DNA of 64,000 nucleotides from Spirosoma sp. (GTDB lineage Bacteria > Bacteroidota > Bacteroidia > Cytophagales > Spirosomataceae): NCBI RefSeq assembly GCF_026391055.1, contig NZ_JAPLET010000021.1, positions 90,604-154,603 of the forward strand. Reading direction: 5' to 3'. The notes beneath the pieces were generated by a model. The model saw only the letters and a program-made list of their open reading frames with translations. It was not told where the DNA came from and did not search any database. The position numbers were made by a program, and so were the translations under genes. This document shows positions 10,801-17,601 of this stretch, one piece after another (position 1 is the first letter of the stretch; every line of letters begins with the position of its first letter).

Positions 10801-11221
10801 TGAAGACGACGAACTGAATCTGAGCTACTATAACACCATGACCACTTGGATTCAGATTGATCCGCTGCTGCAGTTGTTTGGCCTGAGCCGCGCTGATTTG
10901 CAGAACGGCGACGAAGCCCAACTGGCCAAAGCGGTGCGGAGCGTAGCCCACCGGATTCCTACCTATGTAACCATTAAGGACGTGAAATACCGCTGGGGAC
11001 ATGGCCAGGAAGATATTTACCCTGTTGCACAGATTGAGAAGTTATGGAGCGATATGTCTGCACTGGCCGATGTTAAATGTGGCTATATTGCGGTTCCCAG
11101 ATACCGTGGGCAGCAGATGAAAGATCCGGCTCAACTGGATTCTTGGGTAACAGACGGCAGTAAAGACTATGTAGCCTCGCTTTGCACATTTTCTGCTGTT
11201 CAAGCTGGACCGCAGCCTTAG
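7862..11221 (+). CDS. Fusion of fucokinase-like GHMP kinase and UDPGP-type pyrophosphorylase
   Basis: About 1119 residues in three parts. Residues 1-160 are a helical region without recognised motifs. Residues 165-560 resemble a fucokinase-type GHMP kinase: RMDLTHSGWSDIFFLGMD and INISIDLG at the N-lobe, a diverged motif 2 (PKGSRFAVSTNLLGS near 313), the hallmark GSGGGWQD near 367, and a motif 3-like GGMSGGGMG near 528. Residues 735-1110 resemble the eukaryotic-type UDPGP pyrophosphorylase family: LAAGVGSRW near 742, GHWYEV near 893, and HNIDTLGANLDP near 923. The predicted job is to phosphorylate a free sugar at C1 and activate it to an NDP-sugar in one polypeptide. I use ATG 7862, not the in-frame TTG at 7817, because conserved-looking sequence begins there. 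The sugar is unknown. Confidence 0.8.
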   Translation: MNVFIETITSANTAARNRSFFELSRNLSARDLLKDLRELDEFRKSTPNLYDKVRAILFLYAGFRFFLMEDRATPAIGKIPYAGFEDLLSRRFEQAIAVFLQDLDKHGPNATLFSALADSYHQLSFQILADQVRKSVRSSKGNQWMFRVGHQAEHPIRIHPNLLQRPDNSLFYPILHEQTSVRMDLTHSGWSDIFFLGMDYPEGARVINISIDLGVFGRDKDIRPPLHCYVRVISEPVLRLTSVDLNTTKDIHDLADLFNFGNDYLSLVKAGVIASGLIPPSFEGTNQSLAEILTRIVAPGMGIELVTKVNDIPKGSRFAVSTNLLGSIISLLMRATGQTQKLEGGLLESERRLVASRAILGEWIGGSGGGWQDSGGVWPGIKAIQGTFAQEGDPESGISRGTLLPRHRVLEGSEVHPEIQEKIMNSLVLMHGGMASNVGPILEMVTEKYLLRGDKEWAARQQTNQIFDNILGAIKEGDIRKLGENTARNWEFPIKTIIPWASTYFTEQIIAKAKKQIGDDYYGFLMLGGMSGGGMGMFVNPDRYEEYKLQVLEMLRKTKNELSDSLPFAMEPVVYNWSINPRGTWATLQEGNQALMPEQYYGIQVSELVRKDPSSIPYVRRAEIDFFTTYCDQNNLAYPLLRTIVSNLFKVSDPTSQGNRGAENDKADRIKKENGFDYIQHGEIREELQKGRIGLARNRLSAETTIEDVLPDDLVQFDALAASTQAGEQAIRSGRVAIMSLAAGVGSRWTKGAGVIKAINPFVDIEGEHRSFLEIHMAKTRKVAEQFNATIPHLVATSYLTHEPIRKKLEQTGNFGYGGPAFLSPGRSIGQRFVPMERDLRFMWEEMPQETLDENKQKVRDAVRQSMIAWAKAKGEGTDYVDNIAAQRFSPLGHWYEVSNLLRNGTLAKLLASNPQVETIMLHNIDTLGANLDPAVLGYHLESSNALTFEVVPRRIEDRGGGLARVNGHVRLLEGLAQPREDDELNLSYYNTMTTWIQIDPLLQLFGLSRADLQNGDEAQLAKAVRSVAHRIPTYVTIKDVKYRWGHGQEDIYPVAQIEKLWSDMSALADVKCGYIAVPRYRGQQMKDPAQLDSWVTDGSKDYVASLCTFSAVQAGPQP

Positions 11222-11243
11222 GTAAGCTAGTACCAGCCACTTG

Positions 11244-11323
11244 AGTGGCACAAAGAATAAGTCTGATATTGAAGCCTCTGGTTTGACATTCAATACAGAC
11301 TTATTCTTTGTGCCACTTTTTTT
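11244..11323 (+). terminator. Long intrinsic terminator after the fusion gene
   Basis: Arms at 11244-11273 and 11289-11317 pair over about 29 bases with one bulge (AGTGGCACAAAGAATAAG against its complement), followed by a run of seven T. It lies 23 bases after the stop of the kinase/pyrophosphorylase fusion and ends that operon. The stem is unusually long. Confidence 0.88.
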
Positions 11324-11517
11324 AAGCGTATCCTTACAATGAGTCAGCGCAGGATTTATACTTAGCTGCTCATATTGCTTTGGCGCTACAGAGCACCGCG
11401 CTTCATAGTAACTGACCGCCCAGTAAACCAGTATTAAATATTTACTGGATGGTAACTCTAAATCTTCAAAAAATACGAATTTGCATACAAGTTTTCACTG
11501 TAACTTCTACCTAACAA

Positions 11518-11778
11518 ATGATAATGATTTGCTTTAAATATTCCGACTCGTCAGGCGACGTACAGGAATGTAGCTATGGAGGTCCTAACCTCGAATCGGG
11601 TCTGGACATGTTAACTGAGCTGATAAATCATGGATGGAAATTAACCGATATCCGGATCATCGGCACCAATAAGAACTTAATCAGTCTACCATTAAATGCA
11701 TTTGATGGTAACTACTTCAGCGAGCCATTAGGAAAGCTTCAACAGGAATGGGAACATATTCTTCTTCCTGTTTCCTGA
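11518..11778 (+). CDS. Small hypothetical protein
   Basis: An 86-residue soluble protein that I do not recognise. The composition looks like a real protein: alternating hydrophobic positions, ICFKYSDSSGDVQECSYGG at the start and HGWKLTDIRIIGTNKNL in the middle. It has no signal peptide or membrane segment. The start could be ATG 11518 or ATG 11524; the sequence does not decide between them. It stands upstream of a group of orphan receivers, but a gap of about 300 bases argues against a shared transcript. Confidence 0.55.
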   Translation: MIMICFKYSDSSGDVQECSYGGPNLESGLDMLTELINHGWKLTDIRIIGTNKNLISLPLNAFDGNYFSEPLGKLQQEWEHILLPVS

Positions 11779-12083
11779 AAGTAAAGCCAAACGGGGGGGT
11801 GGGAAACCGATGAATTGGCTTCCATCGTTCAACCCTTTCAACAAGCAGATAGTACATAACAACTTTCTACACTCGCGAACTCCCTCCATTCAATTCTCTA
11901 AAGACTACTAGTATCTTAAGAAAACTGTAAGAATAAGTTGTATCAACTGATATGGCTCTATACGCTATGGTCAGCAATCACCTACTGTGTACGCTTACTA
12001 AATCGTATATTTTGCCTTATATCAGTACAACTAATTTCAACGTTACTTAGTGTAACGTCAACTACCTACCGGCTAACTTAAAC
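11779..12083. other. Intergenic region with inverted repeats upstream of a receiver gene
   Basis: About 305 bases. Two inverted repeats are visible: ACTGATAT (11946-11953) with ATATCAGT (12019-12026), and ACGTTAC/GTAACGT (12040-12058), the latter ending 25 bases before the receiver ATG. They could be protein sites or leader hairpins. A run of seven G lies near 11795. No ORF is convincing. Confidence 0.4.
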
Positions 12084-12557
12084 ATGAATCAATTTTCCTG
12101 TGCGTGCGTCTTTCACGTCGACGACGATGAAGACGATCGTTTTCTGTTGCAACAAGTATTTCGTCAGTATAGTCCAGAATGTGAAATTAAGCCGCTAGAT
12201 AATGGCGAAGAACTGCTGGAAGCTTTAGCTGCTACTCCTGTCTTACCCTCGCTAATTCTGTTAGATTTGAATATGCCCATTATGGGTGGGTTTGAAGTAC
12301 TGCGTTCTATCCGTCAGGAGCCCATATACGACTCCATCCCGGTCGTTATACTAACAACGTCTGACCAATCGACAGACCGTCACATGGCTTCTGAATTAAA
12401 AGCTGATGGATTTATCCCTAAACCACCTACCTTAAAGCAGTTAAATCAGATTGTTCTTGAGTTAAAACAAAACTGGTTAGAGGGTAGGTGTGCAGCTCTT
12501 ACGCAACCTCTTCATAAATCCCCCACCGACACACCTAAGTCCATATCCGCTGAGTAA
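12084..12557 (+). CDS. Single-domain response regulator (CheY-like)
   Basis: 157-residue receiver domain with no output domain. It has the acidic pocket DDDEDD near residue 13, the phospho-acceptor Asp 61 in LLDLNMP, Thr near 91 in ILTTSDQ and the switch Lys 113 in IPKPP, so all catalytic residues are present. The form (long alpha2-beta3 region, DDDEDDRF opening) is like Rcp1-type receivers that shuttle phosphate from hybrid kinases. A C-terminal tail of about 25 residues is Ser/Thr/Pro rich. No kinase gene lies nearby. It is convergent with a second receiver gene only 14 bases away. Confidence 0.88.
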   Translation: MNQFSCACVFHVDDDEDDRFLLQQVFRQYSPECEIKPLDNGEELLEALAATPVLPSLILLDLNMPIMGGFEVLRSIRQEPIYDSIPVVILTTSDQSTDRHMASELKADGFIPKPPTLKQLNQIVLELKQNWLEGRCAALTQPLHKSPTDTPKSISAE

Positions 12558-12571
12558 CGTTAGCCGGAAGT

Positions 12572-12970
12572 TCAATCGAGTAGCCAGCTGAGGCATATTT
12601 TTTCAGAAACCAGATCAAGCTCTACCAAATCGCAAGGTTTGGTAATATAATCAGCGGCTCCTGCCTGCTTGCAAGCTTGTGGCTCAATTGCTAAGCTGGA
12701 ATACATGACTACTGGAATGTTCTGGCAGCATTCATGCTCTAAAAATAGTTTTAACCAGTCCAAACCATCTTCTCCGGGTAAAATAAACTCTAACAGGATA
12801 AGCTTATAGCTGTGCTCTTCATTTTGCCATAACTGAGAATTTATGAACTCATCACCCGATACAAACCGATAGATCACTAGATTGGATGTTTGTTTTTGAA
12901 GCCCCTGCTCCAGGAATAAACAGTCATCATCATCGTCGTCAATAACAATCACTTGTTTTACATTATCCAT
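12572..12970 (-). CDS. Single-domain receiver with Glu at the phospho-acceptor position
   Basis: 132-residue CheY-like receiver. The acidic pocket (Asp 11, Asp 12 in a run of six Asp) and switch Lys 111 (ITKPC) are present, and beta3 reads LILLEFILPGEDG: the residue expected to be the phospho-acceptor Asp is Glu 61, encoded by GAG at 12788-12790. Ser 91 or 92 stands at the conserved Thr/Ser site. Asp to Glu at this site often mimics the phosphorylated state in studied receivers, so this protein may be phosphorylation independent. It has no output domain, so it probably acts by protein contact. It is convergent with another receiver gene. Confidence 0.85.
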   Translation of the reverse strand: MDNVKQVIVIDDDDDDCLFLEQGLQKQTSNLVIYRFVSGDEFINSQLWQNEEHSYKLILLEFILPGEDGLDWLKLFLEHECCQNIPVVMYSSLAIEPQACKQAGAADYITKPCDLVELDLVSEKICLSWLLD

Positions 12971-13022
12971 ATTTCATAATAGTTGAGTATAAGCTGCGCA
13001 AATCTGGCTATACCCTTAAAAT

Positions 13023-13268
13023 TCACCGGGCTGATGCTGTGATCAATAAATCGTGACCTTTTGTATTCAACTCCCAGTCGTTGAACGCTTCATTCCAGCT
13101 AAAGAGTAATTGACGTTCGCTGGCATTCCCGTAATCGTTGGTAACGGGAAATTTTATGGCGTAATGATGTTGCTGTCCATCATTAGTTTTTGGAAGTTGC
13201 TTAAAAGCATCTATTAATTCATCCAGACTAACTTCCAGATTTACCAAGGGATGGGTGTTCATTTTCAT
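13023..13268 (-). CDS. Small hypothetical protein
   Basis: 81 residues, no family recognised. An acidic helix (LEVSLDELIDAFKQLPK) is followed by a beta-like part with HHYAIKFPV and LLFSWNEAFNDWEL. There is no signal or membrane segment. It lies 52 bases upstream of the Glu-61 receiver on the same strand, so the two may be co-transcribed; if so it could be a partner of that receiver, which is inference only. The start may be Met 1 or Met 3. Confidence 0.6.
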   Translation of the reverse strand: MKMNTHPLVNLEVSLDELIDAFKQLPKTNDGQQHHYAIKFPVTNDYGNASERQLLFSWNEAFNDWELNTKGHDLLITASAR

Positions 13269-13596
13269 GGCTATGTTGGTTTAAGCTGTATTCAATTAAC
13301 GAATTGATGACACAGTGGTTCGATAATACCAGTTACTAAGTCATTACAAAACCGAAAAAATGTTATTACCAGCCGTCGTCCCAACACAGAATTAGTCAAC
13401 GTTACGAACCATTACCCGCTATTTTTCTTAGCATAAAACAATTATCATTTATTTATTTTACAGCTATTTAAACACAATAAACGGCCTAAAAAAACACGGA
13501 TTCGCTATTACTTTCCCAGCGGGAAGTCATAGCGAATCCGTGTTTATCAGGTAGGTTAGGCCAAATTACCTGAATTGCATGAGGCCGAATTATCGA
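13269..13596. other. AT-rich intergenic region holding a terminator
   Basis: About 330 bases between the small hypothetical gene (start at 13268) and the LytTR gene stop. The part from 13269 to about 13480 is AT-rich and should contain the promoter of the small gene; the rest is the terminator of the LytTR gene. No ORF or RNA gene is supported. Confidence 0.45.
13488..13545 (-). terminator. Intrinsic terminator of the LytTR gene
   Basis: A perfect 17-base stem (13492-13508 with 13529-13545) has an inner pairing of ACTTTCCC/GGGAAGT in the loop, and on the minus strand it is followed by a T run (A run at 13488-13494 on the plus strand). It lies about 50 bases downstream of the LytTR stop. Confidence 0.85.
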
Positions 13597-14022
13597 TTAC
13601 TTATAAGGTCTAACAAGCTGGCTGGCGGCAAGCTGTATAGTCCAGGCCGAGCCCCGCTGAGGTAAATTGCGTCGGTCTTCTTGTTTTTGTAGCACCGCCA
13701 ATAAGTCGGCACTACGACGCCGGGCAACTGGCAGTGTCGTACCGTCACTTAATTCGATTTCCATTTTTCTGGCATCCCACCGAATCACCTTAACAATATC
13801 CGTAGGATTAATCAGACTGGATTTACTCACTCGAATAAAATCCGGCAACTGCTCAGCAAAATAGATCAGACTTTTACTTACCAGCAAAGGTTTGTCTACT
13901 TCTCTTAAATAAATTAGTGTATAGTTACCGCTCCCTTGTAATCTACGAATACTTTGGGCATCCTGAATATGCCGGTAGCCAGGGATCTGGATCGGTAATG
14001 TTAAGTTAAGTTGAGTTCGCAT
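13597..14022 (-). CDS. Standalone LytTR DNA-binding protein
   Basis: 141 residues consisting of a LytTR DNA-binding domain without a receiver. Family features in order: RLQGSGNYTLIYL (residues 27-39), LVSKSLIYFAEQLP (47-60), FIRVSKSSLINPTDI (62-76) and LSDGTTLPVARRRSADLL (91-108). These correspond to the usual GxxNYtxI, SLkxlexxLP, FxRiHrSyiVN and ixvSrrr positions. Standalone LytTR proteins are common in Bacteroidota. It sits among orphan receivers, which could supply its input, though no receiver is adjacent on the same transcript. It is followed by a strong terminator. Confidence 0.88.
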   Translation of the reverse strand: MRTQLNLTLPIQIPGYRHIQDAQSIRRLQGSGNYTLIYLREVDKPLLVSKSLIYFAEQLPDFIRVSKSSLINPTDIVKVIRWDARKMEIELSDGTTLPVARRRSADLLAVLQKQEDRRNLPQRGSAWTIQLAASQLVRPYK

Positions 14023-14143
14023 AGAGAAAAAGTCAAGGTAACCAGTTATAAAACTGATCTAGTATATTAAAAAAGCAGGGTAACCGATAGGGCAAACCCT
14101 GATCTTGCTTTCACTTAATCTGTAAGATTTACTGCAGAAAAGG

Positions 14144-14178
14144 TAAGAACGTGGTGAGTATAGATAACCACGTTCTTA
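14144..14178 (-). terminator. Possible terminator hairpin
   Basis: Perfect 12-base arms 14144-14155 and 14167-14178 (TAAGAACGTGGT) with an 11-base loop. On the minus strand it follows the 32-residue ORF at 14225-14323 and is trailed by CCTTTTCTG, a weak T tract; on the plus strand AAAAA follows. Confidence 0.5.
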
Positions 14179-14224
14179 AAAATGCATTGTGTGGATGATA
14201 AACGGAAGCAGGGTAATTCGAAGC

Positions 14225-14323
14225 TCAAACAGGCGCTTTGACTAGCTTATTTATAACGGCTTTTTCTAATTGGACGACGTCTGTAAATGAAGCTTTGGTA
14301 TCGCTAATTAACCGGTTTTTCAT
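14225..14323 (-). CDS. Possible 32-residue peptide
   Basis: A short frame, ATG at 14323 to TGA at 14225, encodes a 32-residue amphipathic peptide beginning MKNRLISDTKASF and ending KLVKAPV. It is followed within 50 bases by a hairpin that could terminate it, and lies in a 520-base gap otherwise without genes. It has no Cys and no signal peptide. No family is recognised; the evidence is position and composition only. Confidence 0.3.
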   Translation of the reverse strand: MKNRLISDTKASFTDVVQLEKAVINKLVKAPV

Positions 14324-14543
14324 AACGAGAATGGTTTTTCTAACATGATCTTATGTTGTATTAACATATTGATTTATACTAACTGGAAGCACTTACTTTA
14401 TGTTTAAATCACTACTAATGAATGACTTAAACTATAAAATCTATAGACAATAAACTTGCACATAGACAAATCGAATTACCTCAGTTGGTAATCTCTTGAT
14501 TACGAATAAAATCAGAGATCGTTAGTTTATTCGTGCGAGCAGA

Positions 14544-14993
14544 TTACATGCTTGGAGGCAGCGTAACTACCCCAGACCAGTAGGCGTTAAAAACCCGAAA
14601 ATAATGTTCCCACTCCTCTAAATAGACAGGTTTGATAAGGAATGAATGAACTCCGAATTCATAAGCTTGTTTAACGATGTCTGCATCAGGATCACTACTG
14701 ATAGCGACTATGGGTAAGCAGGGATAAGTGTGCTTAATGTATTTTACCAACTCGTAACCGACCTGTAGAGTAGGAAGGTGTACATCCAGAAGGACCAATC
14801 GGGGAAAAGGTTCTTTACCATTTCCTTTCGCCAAATACGCGATGGCCTCATCTGCTGTTGCAGCAAACGAGGCCATCGCCTGGGGCATGCTGGCTAATAG
14901 GCTATACTGAATGAGCAGTTGATGATCTTTGTTTGCTACAGCCACTAAAAGTGGAAAAGATGCTTTTTGATTCCGTCGCTGGTCATCGGGCAT
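14544..14993 (-). CDS. Divergent single-domain response regulator
   Basis: 149-residue receiver-like protein. The phospho-acceptor Asp 70 in LVLLDVHLP and switch Lys 121 in FLIKPV are present, as is Ser near 99 in AISSDPDAD. The acidic pair that binds magnesium after beta1 is not seen: the segment reads LLVAVANKDHQ, with Asn 21 and Asp 23 where two adjacent acids are usual. Phosphorylation may therefore be weak or altered. There is no output domain. It is the third single receiver in 3 kb. A 220-base gap separates it from the small ORF downstream. Confidence 0.75.
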   Translation of the reverse strand: MPDDQRRNQKASFPLLVAVANKDHQLLIQYSLLASMPQAMASFAATADEAIAYLAKGNGKEPFPRLVLLDVHLPTLQVGYELVKYIKHTYPCLPIVAISSDPDADIVKQAYEFGVHSFLIKPVYLEEWEHYFRVFNAYWSGVVTLPPSM

Positions 14994-15388
14994 GGGTTTA
15001 GATGAATACGCAACCGGTTGTCTACACGACGTAACAGCTGCTGTGTGATTTAGATGAAGTGTCTACGAAACGAACTCGAAATTTATACCATTGTTTAGAG
15101 AATATTGGACAAAACATTGACACAATATCAATCTACTCAATCTGTTGGATTATAAAATGAAAAAGTGAGAGTATGGATCTGTTTATTTAATTAGTCGTGG
15201 CCACTGACTTTATACCTTTCACCTTTATTGGAAATGGCCGTTAGCTAACTCGAATTTAACTGGCATTATGACCGATATTGTTACTAATAGTCACATATAA
15301 TAAATTATTAATATTAGTTTTTCTCCTACCAACAATATTTAAGTGCAGTAAATTAATTTTTATATACTTATAGTTAAAAAATATTACA

Positions 15389-15463
15389 TTATTTACTGTA
15401 CAGCAGTTTAATTGATGTTCCAGAATTATATACGATACCCTTATCCTTTACCACCTGTGTCAT
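15389..15463 (-). CDS. Possible 24-residue peptide with strong ribosome binding site
   Basis: ATG at 15463 is preceded on the minus strand by AGAGGAG at good spacing, unusual in this window where most starts lack such a site. The frame encodes MTQVVKDKGIVYNSGTSIKL and four more residues, then TAA. No family is recognised. The support is the ribosome binding site and the absence of other genes in this stretch. Confidence 0.22.
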   Translation of the reverse strand: MTQVVKDKGIVYNSGTSIKLLYSK

Positions 15464-15625
15464 TAAAACTCCTCTAACTGACCCGTGTTGATGAATAGTC
15501 AAGCTTCACGACAAAGCATATAGAGCAACAAAGGCAATTGATTACTCATTCCGCAAAGCCTTTCCAAACGAGTTAAAGAGACGAGTATCAGCGTTACTGT
15601 AGTTAGTTTTGCAGTAAAGAATGAT

Positions 15626-15673
15626 ACCGGATTAACAGGACTTATATCAATTTATAAATCCTGTTGACCCGGT
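15626..15673. terminator. Imperfect palindrome, possible terminator
   Basis: ACCGG, AACAGGACTTATA and their near-complements TATAAATCCTGTT and CCGGT flank a 5-6 base loop. It is positioned 140 bases beyond the HPF stop, so it could end transcription from that gene. There is no strong T tract. Confidence 0.4.
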
Positions 15674-15811
15674 ACAATAAACATTTATGCTTCTCTGACA
15701 ATCAAGACAATAGACACTTCAGAACCATCCGCATTACCATAGGTCCGCTACGGCTACTTACTGATTCATCCGCAATGAATTATTCTTATAGCTTAGACCT
15801 CGACCCGTTCG

Positions 15812-16153
15812 TTAATGCTGCCGATAGCTATTCTGTGAATTAGTGAATTTACGCTCAAGTTGATGCTTAAGTTTACCTGTTACAGTATGGAGCATTGTAT
15901 CCCAATTTTCACCCTCTTCTTCGGCAAAAGCACCTGTACCCGGAACGCCATAAACAATGCGCAGTGATTTATCGTTGGGTCCTCCATGCGCTTCCACGCG
16001 CAGAAATACTTCGGCCGTGATCAGATCACCACTATAATAACGCCGAAGTTTTACCAATGCCTGGGCTATTCGGTCCCGAAATGCATCATCCACGGTAATA
16101 TTAACCGCATTAATTGACAGACGTACATCGTCCAATCCTTTCTGATCGCTCAT
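15812..16153 (-). CDS. hpf: Ribosome hibernation promoting factor (HPF/RaiA family)
   Basis: Short HPF of about 113 residues, which binds the 30S decoding region and promotes 100S dimers or inactive 70S ribosomes in stationary phase. The beta-alpha-beta-beta-beta-alpha layout is clear: LSINAVNITVDDAFRDRIAQ, then KLRRYYSGDLITAEVFLRVE, then AHGGPNDKSLRIVYGVPG, then FAEEEGENWDTMLHTVTGKL and the C-terminal KHQLERKF. There is no long-form C-terminal domain. I start at ATG 16153; a second ATG at 16168 would add five residues. A decayed GlcG-type gene and panE lie upstream on the same strand. Confidence 0.88.
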   Translation of the reverse strand: MSDQKGLDDVRLSINAVNITVDDAFRDRIAQALVKLRRYYSGDLITAEVFLRVEAHGGPNDKSLRIVYGVPGTGAFAEEEGENWDTMLHTVTGKLKHQLERKFTNSQNSYRQH

Positions 16154-16248
16154 AATCGTTGAATACAATTGGTTACTAAACTATAACAGTACTCAGTACT
16201 GGCCAATAAGTCGGCCGAAGAATAGCATAAATGAGGTTGCGGCCCCTG

Positions 16249-16644
16249 TTAATCCGGCGGTAGAGTGGCGACGGCAGCCGCACCGATTGCCTGGTTCTGT
16301 TCAAAATACCACCAGCAATACCCAATGCGCCAACGACTGCCCCTGCACAACGGAATAGAAAACCACCAGGCAGTCCGGATATATCAGGATTAGCCTTGAA
16401 CGACACTTGAAGAGTATGAAATTTCAGCCCGATCTCACCCACAACATGGCTTAACATCTGAAGTTGTGAAGCCGTTATGGCCTTGTGGCGGCTGCTTTCC
16501 GGAGCGTAATAACTACCCTTCCTGCCATAGCACGGCCCGCACATGCCCAACCGTATCGACTACTGCTACTATAATCGACAAACCTTGCCAGTTTGCTTCC
16601 TGGCTAGTCAGCAGAAAAAGTTGGTCAATCAGTTCTTGTTTCAC
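16249..16644 (-). pseudogene. GlcG/HbpS (DUF336) family gene broken by two frameshifts
   Basis: Three frames on the minus strand join into one GlcG/HbpS-like protein of about 131 residues, the family's normal length. From GTG 16644, frame one reads VKQELIDQLFLLT to IIVAVVDTVGHVRAVLWQEG then stops. A second frame carries SSRHKAITASQ and the hallmark GLPGGFLFRCAGAVVGALGI. A third frame ends EQNQAIGAAAVATLPPD at TAA 16249. The shifts fall in a GGG run and a TTTT run, +1 and -1, so the total stays a multiple of three. Family members bind heme or act in glycolate operons. Either the gene is decayed or the sequence has two homopolymer errors. It follows panE by 18 bases. Confidence 0.78.
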
Positions 16645-16662
16645 GGGCGGCTCAGTCAGTTT

Positions 16663-17592
16663 CTATGGAACCCGGCTCAGTTCTGACTTTAACTGGATTA
16701 GTTCGCCCAGGAGCCGGGTTCGATTAGCCAAATTAGGTTTGCCGAGCCGTTGTGCCAGGCGGGCTACGGCTAGATTCAGTGACTCAATTTCTGTTGGGTG
16801 GCCCTGGTTAATATCGACTAATGTTGAAATGAGCTGCCCGTCCGAACGTTGACTGATTTGCAGCAGCCGACTTTCCACGTCCATTCGATTCAGCGTTATA
16901 CCCGCTTCATTGGCTACGGCCAGGCATTCATCGATGATCTCACGGGCTAAAGCTAGCGCCAATGCATTCCGATGAAAAATACCATTATCGACACCAAGCA
17001 GTGGACAGATGGCATTGAAAACACAATTGCTAATAACCTTCTCCCAAACCGCCCGCTGAATGGCTTCCTCAATCCGAAACGGAAACTGCGCTGTGTTAAG
17101 CTGCTCAACAAGTTCGGCCAGGCCGGATTCATGGCCCCGAATCACACCAATAGGTGAAGCCGCTACAGGTTTATAACGAACTCGAAACGGAGCTTGCACC
17201 TGGCTGGTCGCTAATAACACACAGCGATACACTTCGGGAAAATCAGCATCTATAAACGGCTCTTCAATTCCCAGGCCGTTTTGCAACAGGATTAGGGGCG
17301 ACTGACCTGTCTTGCCAATCAATCGTTGGGCCAGTTCCGGGTTGCCGAATGCCTTTGTCGTCAGTAAAACAAACCCGTCTAATATCGTAAACTGGTCCAG
17401 CGTCGAAATGGGAACGGTAGCCTCCAGAGTAATTCCGTCAGTATAATCAAGGATGATCCTGGCGTCTTGGGTTTCCGATAGGCTATCCTGGCGACCACGA
17501 ATCAGGATAACTTCTTTACCTGCCTGCTTCAGCAACACGGCTAAGGTCATACCAATGGCACCAACGCCAACAATATAGATAGGCTTTTGCAT
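16663..17592 (-). CDS. panE: 2-dehydropantoate 2-reductase
   Basis: Ketopantoate reductase, which uses NADPH to make pantoate for coenzyme A synthesis. The N-terminal Rossmann motif is IVGVGAIGMTLAVLLKQAG (residues 6-24). LLTTKAF (residues 78-84) matches the family's VKxx segment and LILLQNGLG (97-105) the QNG motif. The all-alpha C-terminal part has KVISNCVFNAICPLLGV (family KlxxNxxxNxxtal, catalytic-type Lys) and HPTEIESLN near the end, the family's substrate-binding region. 309 residues is normal. Several proteins annotated PanE act on other 2-oxoacids, so the pathway is likely but not proven. The methyltransferase gene lies 9 bases upstream and a frameshifted GlcG-type gene 18 bases downstream. 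Confidence 0.88.
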   Translation of the reverse strand: MQKPIYIVGVGAIGMTLAVLLKQAGKEVILIRGRQDSLSETQDARIILDYTDGITLEATVPISTLDQFTILDGFVLLTTKAFGNPELAQRLIGKTGQSPLILLQNGLGIEEPFIDADFPEVYRCVLLATSQVQAPFRVRYKPVAASPIGVIRGHESGLAELVEQLNTAQFPFRIEEAIQRAVWEKVISNCVFNAICPLLGVDNGIFHRNALALALAREIIDECLAVANEAGITLNRMDVESRLLQISQRSDGQLISTLVDINQGHPTEIESLNLAVARLAQRLGKPNLANRTRLLGELIQLKSELSRVP

Positions 17593-17601
17593 GAGATGGG
17601 G

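Larger units (their letters stand above)
14994..15811. other. Long AT-rich region without a clear gene
   Basis: About 820 bases, strongly AT-rich between about 15270 and 15420. Two things are visible: a possible short ORF at 15389-15463 (minus) with a good ribosome binding site, and an imperfect palindrome at 15626-15673 (TACCGG, AACAGGA and their complements) that may terminate transcription between it and HPF. I see no tRNA, no long ORF and no array-type repeat. A small RNA is possible but not supported. Confidence 0.45.

Noticed and set aside
15270..15420. AT-rich stretch as a replication origin
   Set aside because: No DnaA-box cluster or replication gene is visible; AT-richness alone is not enough.
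16176..16550. Single minus-strand frame of 124 residues as an intact gene
   Set aside because: Only its middle matches GlcG; the true start and end lie in other frames, so it is part of the frameshifted gene.
16466..16852. Plus-strand frame overlapping panE and the GlcG remnant
   Set aside because: Its translation shows no family pattern, and both overlapped minus-strand genes are well supported.
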